From assembly GCA_018895315.1 (NCBI GenBank), contig JAHIOK010000443.1:1-6652 (forward strand): a DNA stretch of 6,652 bases. Direction: 5' to 3'. This DNA is from Actinomycetota bacterium (GTDB taxonomy: Bacteria > Actinomycetota > Actinomycetes > Actinomycetales > Microbacteriaceae). Of the stretch, positions 1 through 6,200 are shown one piece after another. Below the pieces are notes generated by a model, which searched no databases, was not told where the DNA came from, and was given only the letters and a program-made list of their open reading frames with translations. The first letter of the stretch is position 1, and each line of letters opens with the position of its first letter. A program made the translations under genes and the position numbers.

Positions 1-630
1 CAGCGGGACGACGTATCCGATCCCGCGGGATGCCGCCGCGAACGGGCCGCGGCCGGTGCGATCACCGCGCACGCGGTGGGCCTGGCGGATCACTTCGAGT
101 TCGTGTCCGAAGCGCGGCAAGAACCGGAACGCCGCGAGCGCCGTGTAGCCGATGCGGTACGGCACGCGCAGCTGCTGCACGAGCGAGCGTACGAGGTCGG
201 GGCCGGCCGTGCTGAGTCCCGGAATCAGTCCCAGCGCGATGATGGCGGCGAGTCGTATGGACGTCGCGAAGCCGATCTCGAGCGCGCCACCGTAGAGCGT
301 CCATCCGCCGATCTGCCACACGATGACGTCCTGCGAGACACGGGAAGCATCTGTCCAGACGGCGAATCCGAACCCGATCGCCAGCACCATGAGGGGAACC
401 GCCAGCGTGAGGATCGCGGCCAGGCGCGCGCTCATATGCACCCCCACGAGCAGCAGCAGATAGGCCAGCGCGAGGAAGGCGAGCGGAGTCACGAGGTCGC
501 GCACGAAGACGAGGACCACCATCGCGGGCACGGGGGCGGCGAACTTCGCGAGCGGATTCAGGCGGTAGAGGAACCGCACCGGGGATGCCGCCGGCTGGGT
601 CGTGTAGGGGTCGATCGTGCCGGCACTCAT
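1..630 (-). CDS. ecfT: EcfT-type transmembrane component of an ECF transporter (C-terminus cut by window edge)
   Basis: This is the membrane scaffold of an ECF importer, which couples ATP hydrolysis by the two ATPase domains to the substrate-binding S component. The 210 visible codons start at an ATG at 630 and stay open to base 1, so the C-terminus is missing; family members are usually about 250-270 residues. The N-terminal motif LNPLAKF (residues 24-30) is typical of EcfT. Hydrophobic stretches lie at about 31-63, 69-92 and 118-139. The motif RQAHRVRG (182-189), in a cytoplasmic helix, is the first of the two xRG coupling motifs that contact the ATPases; the second would lie beyond the edge. 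The start overlaps the ATPase stop as ATGA, implying translational coupling, and an AGGCGGTG stretch precedes it as a possible ribosome-binding site. The family call is firm; substrate specificity is not set by this subunit. Confidence 0.92.
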   Translation of the reverse strand, partial: MSAGTIDPYTTQPAASPVRFLYRLNPLAKFAAPVPAMVVLVFVRDLVTPLAFLALAYLLLLVGVHMSARLAAILTLAVPLMVLAIGFGFAVWTDASRVSQDVIVWQIGGWTLYGGALEIGFATSIRLAAIIALGLIPGLSTAGPDLVRSLVQQLRVPYRIGYTALAAFRFLPRFGHELEVIRQAHRVRGDRTGRGPFAAASRGIGYVVPL

Positions 631-2537
631 GCGTCACCGCCTGGCAGATCGGCGAGTCGCGTGATGCCCGCGAGCGACGGATGCCGCGTCATCCCGCGCA
701 GCGCGTTTCGCAGCGGCGGCGGGCGGAGGCCCGCGCGCTCGATCAGGGCATCGTCGGCGAACAGCACGCCGGTGGGGCCGTGCGCGAGCACGCGTCCCTC
801 GCCGATGACGACGGCGCGATCGGCGTGCTCGGCGACGAGCTGCATGTCGTGGGTCACGACGATGATCGTGGTGCCGTCGGCGTTGAGTGAGCGAAGGAGA
901 CCGAGGAGTTCGTCGGCACGGGCGCGATCCTGCCCGAAGGTCGGCTCGTCGAGCGCCAGCACCGGCGCCCCGGCGATCAGCGCCGTACCCACCGACAGTC
1001 GTCGTTTCTGCCCGCCCGAGAGGAGAAAAGGGTGTATGCGGGCTCGGGTCGCGAGGCCGAAGCGCTCGAGCATCTCCTCCACACGCGGACGAGACTCCGC
1101 CTCGGGGAGGTGGCGGAGCCCGTGCGCGAGTTCGTCGTAGACCGTGTGCGCCACGAACTGATGCTCGGGGTTCTGGAACACGAATCCGATCCGCGTCGCG
1201 AGCGTGCGGGCATCGGCTCGAGCAACGTCGAGACCGTCGACGTGCACCGTGCCCCGTGGTGGTGGCCGCACCCCGGCGATCGCCTGCACGAGGGTCGTCT
1301 TACCTGCGCCGTTGGCTCCCACCACGGCGACGAACTCGCCCGCCCCGACGTCGAGATCGATGTCGTGCAACACGGGCGTGCGCCCGAGGCGGACCGACAG
1401 GCCGCGCACCGTGATGTGTGGTGCGCCCTCCGCCGCAGCCTCGGCGCGAGGGGAACCGGCTGAGGTGAGGAGGTTCGGGGCCCAGGCATCCTCGTCTCGA
1501 CCGATTCTCCTCGTCTCGGCGGGTGCCGGGGATGCCGCGGATGCCGGGGATGCGGGGGATGCGGGGGATGCGGGGGATGCCGGGGATGCGGCGACCCGTG
1601 CGGGCAGCGGAGGCTCGCCCTCGAGCGCGGCGCGCAGTTCTGCCGGGGTCAGCGGGAGCGGATCGAGCGCATACCCCGCCCGGCGCAGTCGCAGTGCGGC
1701 CAGCGCAGACGTCGGCAACCACACCCCGAGGGCGTGCAGTTCCTCGGCACGGGTGCGCAGCACGGTATCGACCGCGCCGTCGGCCACCCAGCGCCCTTGC
1801 TGGTCGATGACCACGACCCGATCTGCCAGGCCGATCGCGGCGTCCAGGTTGTGTTCGACCAGCACGATCGCGCGATCTCCGGCCGCGACCACGTCGGTGA
1901 GTGCGGCGTAGACGTCTTCGACGCCCTCCGGATCGAGGTTTGCCGTGGGCTCGTCGAGCACCAGCAGCGGCGAGCCCATCGCGAGGGCGCAGGCCATCGC
2001 GAGCCGCTGACGACCGCCGCCGGAGAGTCGGTCGGGGTTCTCGCTGCGGCGCTCCCACAGGTCCACACGGCGCAGGGCCGCCTCGGCGCGGCGCAGCACC
2101 TCGTCCACCGGCATCCGCAGGTTCTCTGGGGCGAACGCCACTTCGTCGAGCACCGTGCCGGTGACGAGCTGGGCGTCGGGATCTTGGAACACCATCGCCA
2201 CCTGCGTGCTCAGCACCGCGACGGGGGTGTCGGATGCTGCGAGCCCTGCGACTTCGATGGCGCCGGTCACTTCGGCCGGAACCACGTGCGGGATCAGTCC
2301 GTTCAGCGCGAGGGCGAGGGTGGATTTGCCCGATCCGCTCGGCCCGAGGATCAGCACGACCTCGCCTGGGGCCACCTCGAACGAGACGGACGCGGGGGTA
2401 GCGGCATCCGCGCCCTCATGGGTGATGCCGACGTCGCGCACGCGCAGCAGGGGTGCGCCGATCGGAACCTCGAGGGCTGCGTCGGACGGATCGCGCTCGA
2501 ATGCAGTCACGGGGGGTCCAAGTGCGGGCTGAGTCAC
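627..2537 (-). CDS. Fused double ABC ATPase of an ECF transporter (EcfA-EcfA' in one chain, YkoD-like layout)
   Basis: This cytoplasmic energy-coupling ATPase, 636 residues, carries both nucleotide-binding domains in one chain, about twice the length of a single EcfA. Domain 1 (about 30-258) has Walker A GPSGSGKST (65-73), Q-loop Q118, signature LSGGGRQRLA (171-180), Walker B LLVLDEPT (191-198) and switch His229. Domain 2 (about 374-605) has Walker A GANGAGKTT (407-415), Q-loop Q455, signature LSGGQKRRLS (506-515), Walker B and DEPTFGQD (530-537, typical of EcfA) and switch His563. The domains are joined by a low-complexity linker with Ser-Pro-Ala repeats (about 318-340). The GTG start at 2537 gives the N-terminus used here; GTG at codon 10 is an alternative. 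A DtxR-like box abuts the start and there is no good Shine-Dalgarno. The stop overlaps the EcfT start by 4 bp. The first signature has Gly where Gln or Glu is usual, so the two ATP sites may be unequal. Confidence 0.95.
   Translation of the reverse strand: MTQPALGPPVTAFERDPSDAALEVPIGAPLLRVRDVGITHEGADAATPASVSFEVAPGEVVLILGPSGSGKSTLALALNGLIPHVVPAEVTGAIEVAGLAASDTPVAVLSTQVAMVFQDPDAQLVTGTVLDEVAFAPENLRMPVDEVLRRAEAALRRVDLWERRSENPDRLSGGGRQRLAMACALAMGSPLLVLDEPTANLDPEGVEDVYAALTDVVAAGDRAIVLVEHNLDAAIGLADRVVVIDQQGRWVADGAVDTVLRTRAEELHALGVWLPTSALAALRLRRAGYALDPLPLTPAELRAALEGEPPLPARVAASPASPASPASPASPASAASPAPAETRRIGRDEDAWAPNLLTSAGSPRAEAAAEGAPHITVRGLSVRLGRTPVLHDIDLDVGAGEFVAVVGANGAGKTTLVQAIAGVRPPPRGTVHVDGLDVARADARTLATRIGFVFQNPEHQFVAHTVYDELAHGLRHLPEAESRPRVEEMLERFGLATRARIHPFLLSGGQKRRLSVGTALIAGAPVLALDEPTFGQDRARADELLGLLRSLNADGTTIIVVTHDMQLVAEHADRAVVIGEGRVLAHGPTGVLFADDALIERAGLRPPPLRNALRGMTRHPSLAGITRLADLPGGDA
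1528..1590 (-). repeat. 9-bp tandem repeat, 7 units, coding for the Ser-Pro-Ala linker of the fused ATPase
   Basis: Seven consecutive 9-bp units of the form GGGGATGCG or GGGGATGCC (plus strand), with GAT at 1531, 1540, 1549, 1558, 1567, 1576 and 1585. Read on the minus strand each unit is GCA TCC CC(G/C), coding Ala-Ser-Pro; one unit differs, giving Ala-Ser-Ala. The period is a multiple of three, so copy-number change would lengthen or shorten the inter-domain linker without a frameshift. Confidence 0.93.
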
Positions 2538-2538
2538 T

Positions 2539-2557
2539 TCAAGTTAGCCTACCCTTA
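2539..2557 (-). promoter_or_regulatory. Candidate DtxR/IdeR-type iron box immediately upstream of the ATPase gene
   Basis: On the minus strand the 19 bases TAAGGGTAGGCTAACTTGA match the IdeR consensus TTAGGTTAGGCTAACCTAA at 15 of 19 positions, including an unbroken central TAGGCTAAC. The plus strand gives the same score against the DtxR form TTAGGTTAGCCTAACCTAA. The site occupies -2 to -20 relative to the GTG start and contains TAGGCT (-14 to -9), a possible -10 element, so a bound repressor would block RNA polymerase. It lies in the 64-bp gap between the S-component and ATPase genes, suggesting that the ATPase-EcfT pair has its own metal-responsive promoter. The match is seen by eye; binding is inferred. 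Confidence 0.6.
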
Positions 2558-2601
2558 CTCCGCGCAAGAGCAGCGGTGCGGAAGCCGCCGTGCGGGCGCG
2601 C

Positions 2602-3153
2602 TCAGCGTCGGGCTGCGCGCCCCACGCCGGCCTGTCGGAGAGATGCGCCGATCGCGAGCGCCAGTGCGGTCCATGCCACGGGGCCGGCGACGGCGAGTGC
2701 CAGATAGGAGATCTGCGCCCACAGTGCGAGCGTCGACAGGTGCGCCGCGAACGCCACGACCACGGCCACCAGCAGCCCGATCACGACCGCCGAGATGAAG
2801 AACCGCCACGGTCGCCATACGCGGTAGCGGGTGAGGGACGCCACGAGCTCCTGGATGCCGCCGAACAGGATCGCCGTGCCGAGGAACCGCAACGCCCACT
2901 GCGGCGCCATGGCGCTCGCTACCAGCGCCGCCATGAGGTGGGTGATGAGCGCGACCCACGGCAGCTGGAGGGATTCCTGGGCGATGATCCCGGGCACGAC
3001 GTGCGAGGCGAGAACGAGTCCGTAGAGGATCGGAGCGCTCGCGATCACCACCGGTGTGAGCCAGCCGGCGATGCCGCCGAGAAGTCCGGTTGCCACGCCG
3101 ATTGCCGCACATGTGAGCAGAACGCGCGTCGAGAGGGCAGAAGTGGAGGCCAC
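2602..3153 (-). CDS. ECF transporter S component (substrate-binding membrane subunit), YkoE-like, ligand unknown
   Basis: This 183-residue, strongly hydrophobic protein has about six predicted membrane segments (roughly 12-30, 34-57, 66-83, 87-107, 118-138 and 148-170), the size and topology of an S component that captures the ligand and docks on EcfT. Its place upstream of the fused ATPase and EcfT gives the S-AA-T order of ykoEDC-like systems. The stretch GGIQELVASLTRYR (98-111), followed by WRPWRFF (113-119), resembles the Q-x-x-x-x-E...RYR region of YkoE-like proteins; this likeness is from memory. The GTG start at 3153 was chosen because it precedes the first membrane segment and sits the right distance below a TAGCCT -10 element for a leaderless transcript; no Shine-Dalgarno is visible. 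The stop is TGA at 2604-2602. S components bind diverse vitamins, metals and haem, so the fold does not name the ligand, and the absence of a TPP riboswitch argues against assuming a thiamine precursor. Confidence 0.78.
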   Translation of the reverse strand: MASTSALSTRVLLTCAAIGVATGLLGGIAGWLTPVVIASAPILYGLVLASHVVPGIIAQESLQLPWVALITHLMAALVASAMAPQWALRFLGTAILFGGIQELVASLTRYRVWRPWRFFISAVVIGLLVAVVVAFAAHLSTLALWAQISYLALAVAGPVAWTALALAIGASLRQAGVGRAARR

Positions 3154-3159
3154 ATGATC

Positions 3160-3165
3160 AGGCTA
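3160..3165 (-). promoter_or_regulatory. Candidate -10 element (TAGCCT) for a leaderless S-component transcript
   Basis: TAGCCT on the minus strand fits the actinobacterial TANNNT pattern and lies at -12 to -7 relative to the GTG at 3153, the expected spacing if transcription starts at or next to the start codon. There is no purine-rich Shine-Dalgarno upstream of this GTG, which supports a leaderless transcript. The -35 region (around AATTTC) is a poor match to consensus. Confidence 0.45.
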
Positions 3166-3170
3166 CTGTC

Positions 3171-3186
3171 TTTCGGTCTACCGAAA
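3171..3186. promoter_or_regulatory. Perfect inverted repeat TTTCGGT-CT-ACCGAAA, likely repressor operator
   Basis: Two exact 7-bp half-sites are separated by 2 bp in an AT-richer island of an otherwise GC-rich region. Relative to the S-component GTG the palindrome covers -18 to -33, between the expected -35 region and the TAGCCT -10 element, a standard position for a repressor. The form (T/A-rich ends, GG...CC core) is compatible with a DtxR/MntR-like dimer, but other regulator families cannot be excluded. It also lies 12 bp upstream of the candidate -35 of the divergent protease gene. Confidence 0.6.
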
Positions 3187-3198
3187 TTTATCTGACCG

Positions 3199-3227
3199 TT
3201 GGCTGGGATTATTCTGTGGGTTACCTT
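3199..3227 (+). promoter_or_regulatory. Candidate sigma70-type promoter of the protease gene
   Basis: TTGGCT (3199-3204, 4 of 6 to TTGACA) is followed after exactly 17 bp by TACCTT (3222-3227), which fits TANNNT. This would give a leader of roughly 55-60 nt before the ATG at 3291. An alternative -10, TATTCT at 3210-3215, lacks a partner -35 at the correct distance. Confidence 0.35.
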
Positions 3228-3278
3228 TGCAGCTTGTGTGGTCTTGCCGCCGCACGGAGTGTCAGCCACCTCCCGATC

Positions 3279-3282
3279 GGAG
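3279..3282 (+). promoter_or_regulatory. Ribosome-binding site of the protease gene
   Basis: GGAG lies 8 nt before the ATG at 3291. Together with the signal peptide that begins right at this ATG, it fixes the start codon. Confidence 0.7.
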
Positions 3283-3290
3283 CGCACGTC

Positions 3291-6200
3291 ATGGGTCGAA
3301 CCTTCCTCCGGACAGCAGCGGTCATCACCCTGACCGCACTGTTCACCGGTACCGCAGCCACGGCGGGATACGCCGCAGTTCCCGGTGAGGAGGTGAAGCC
3401 CCCCACGCCCGTCGACTCGCCGAACGGCCAGTACATCGTCGTCCTCGACGAAGATCCCGTCGCCAGCTATGCCGGTGGCGAGTCCGGCCTCGTCGCGACC
3501 AAGCCCGTCAAGGGCGACAAGCTCGATGCCAACTCCGCGGCAGCGCAGAAGTACACCTCGTTCCTCAAGGAGCGTCAAGCGGATGTCGCGGCCGACGCCG
3601 GCGTGACGCCCGCTGCCACCTACCAGGTGACGCTGAACGGCTTCAGCGCGAAGTTGACTGCGCAACAGGCGGCCAAGCTGCAGGGCATGAAAGGAGTGCA
3701 GGGCGTCTTCCCCGATGAGATCCGCCACCCCGATGCCGCACAGACCGGCACCCAGTTCCTCGGCCTCGAGGGCGCGGGCGGCGTGTGGGATTCCATCGGC
3801 GGGATCGGCAACGCCGGCAAGGGCGTCGTGGTCGGCGTCGTCGACACCGGCATCGCCCCCGAGAATCCGTCGTTCGCCGGCTCGCCCCTGTCGACGACCG
3901 TCAGCAGCACCGAGCCCTACCTCGATGCAGCCGCCAACCAGGTCGTCTTCCAGAAGGCAGACGGCAACACGTTCCGCAGCACCCGCGTAGCCGGGGACCA
4001 GTGGAACAACGACGACTACTCCACGAAGCTCATCGGCGGTCAGTTCTTCAGCGCCGGTGCGAAGGCGTCCGGTTTCGACTTCCAGTACGACATCCTCTCG
4101 CCGCGCGACGGTGCGGAGCACGGGTCGCACACCGCGAGCACCGCGGCCGGCAACAACGGTGTCGAAGCGACCGTGGTCGCCGGCGACACCAGCGTCGACT
4201 TCAGCAAGATCTCGGGCGTTGCACCGGCCGCCAAGATCGCGGCCTACAAGGCGTGCTACGACGGCCCCGATCCCGCGGTCACGACCGACGACATCTGCGC
4301 GCTCAGCGACCTGCTCTCGGCGATCAACCAGTCAGTCAAGGACGGCGTCGACGTCATCAACTATTCGATCGGCGGGGGCGCTGCCACCACGGTGCTCGGC
4401 CCGGAGGACATCTCGTTCTTCAACGCCGCGGCAGCCGGCGTCTTCGTCTCCGTCAGTGCGGGCAACTCCGGTCCCGACGCGTCGACGGCCGACCACGCGT
4501 CGCCCTGGTACACCACGGTCGCGGCATCCACGATCCCGACCTACGAGGGAACCCTCCAGTTCCCGGGCTTCAGCCACGCCGGCGCGTCGGTCTCGATCCC
4601 GGCTGGTCAGACCATCACGGGTCCGTCCGTGTTCGCCGGCGATGCCGGGGTGGTCGGTGCCGTATCTCCCAACCTGTGCCTGCCCAACACGATCGACTCC
4701 GCCAAGGTGACGGGAAAGATCGTGGTCTGCGAGCGCGGCAGCAATGCCCGTGTCGACAAGTCCGCGAACGTCAAGGCAGCCGGTGGCATCGGCATGGTGC
4801 TCGTCAACGTCACGCCGAACACCGTCGACAACGACTTCCACACGGTGCCGACGATCCACATGCAGTCGATCTACCACGACGCGATCCTCGCGTACGTGCG
4901 CAGCGGGGCAGACATGCCGCTGACGCTCGTCGGCGACAACGTCTCGACCGATGTGACCCCGGTGCCCCAGGTAGCCGGCTTCTCGAGCCGTGGTCCCGAT
5001 CTCGCGGACGGCGCCGACGTGCTCAAGCCCGACATCGCAGCGCCCGGCGTCGCGATTCTCGCGGCCACCAACAACACCGAGGGCTCTGCTCCCACCTGGA
5101 ACTTCCTCTCGGGTACGTCGATGGCTGCACCCCACATCGCGGGCCTCGCAGCGCTCTACCTGAGCGTGCACCCCACTGCCACTCCGGCCGAGATTAAGTC
5201 CACGATGATGACCACCGCCTACAACACCGTGAATGAGGATGGCTCGACCAACGTCGATCCCTTCACTCAGGGTGCCGGGCAGGTCGACGCGCGCAAGTAT
5301 TTCTCGCCGGGCCTGGTCTACCTCAACGGGGTCTCGGACTGGTTCGCCTACCTCGCCGGCGTCGGCCTCGACCAGGGTGTGGGGGTGGCGGCCATCGATC
5401 CGAGCGACCTGAACCTGGCATCGATCGGCATCGGGTCGCTGTCGAAGAAGCAGACCGTGACCCGCACGGTGACCGCTACTCAGGCGGGCACGTACACCGC
5501 GTCGGTGAGCGGGATGACCGGCGTCGATGTCACGGTCTCGCCCTCGACGTTCACGGTCGCCGCGGGTGCCACACAGACGTTCACGGTGACGATCGAGAAC
5601 AAGACCGCTCCGGTCGAGCAGTGGACGAGCGGGTTCCTGACATGGACGAGTGGATCGACCGCCGTGCGTTCGCCGATCGCCGTGCAGCCGGTGACGGCAG
5701 ATGCCCCGGCCGAGGTCGCGGGCAAGGCGATCGCGGGCAGCACCGACGTGACGATCACGCCGGGGCTGAACGGCCAGCTGCCGCTGAAGCTCAGCGGTCT
5801 GGGCGCGTACACACTGCTCTCCGATCCCGCCAACCCGGTGCCCGGGCACTCGGGCAACGAGAACTCGGGCGACGCGGACGGCAATGTCACCTGGTTCGTC
5901 GACGTGCCCGCCGGCACGACGCTGTCGCGGTTCTCGCTGGACTCGTCGGATGACACCGGCAGCGACCTCGACCTCTACGTGTACCGGGTGGTCAGCAAGA
6001 CCGACACCCGCTACTACGAGAAGTGGCAGTCCGCGACCGGTTCGGCCGACGAGCAGGTGACGGTCGACAACCCGACCGCGGGCGTCTACATGGTGCAGAC
6101 GAACGTCTACCTGACCTCCGGTCCGACGACGTTCGACACCACGTACGCCAACGTCGTCCCCGGTGGTGCGGGCTCGTTCACAGCGACACCCAACCCCCTG

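Noticed and set aside
62..637. 191-residue minus-strand frame overlapping EcfT in another frame
   Set aside because: It is Arg-rich with no membrane segments, while the frame starting at 630 gives a clear EcfT with LNPLAKF and RQAHRVRG motifs.
76..1140. 354-residue plus-strand frame opposite EcfT and the ATPase
   Set aside because: Arg/Glu/Ser-rich antisense frame with no domain; the minus strand has an EcfT motif and ABC motifs here.
2571..2590. Possible hairpin after the S-component stop (minus strand) as a terminator
   Set aside because: The stem is only about 6 bp with a G-U pair and an 8-nt loop, and no T-run follows. It is within what GC-rich DNA gives by chance.
3156..3162. CCTGATC on the minus strand, resembling part of the TPP (THI) riboswitch
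   Set aside because: The required CTGAGA element and the paired stems are absent, and the motif lies only 2 nt from the start codon, leaving no room for the aptamer's 3' part.
3210..3215. TATTCT as the protease -10 element
   Set aside because: No TTGACA-like hexamer lies 16-18 bp upstream; the TTGGCT/TACCTT pair with a 17-bp spacer is better.
3045..4130. 361-residue minus-strand frame across the S-component 5' end, the intergenic region and the protease start
   Set aside because: It would run through the divergent promoter region and the palindrome, has no recognisable domain, and conflicts with two well-supported genes.
3785..5197. 470-residue plus-strand frame inside the protease gene
   Set aside because: The translation is Arg-rich and low in hydrophobic residues, and it overlaps the catalytic domain in another frame. 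It is a shadow of the real gene.
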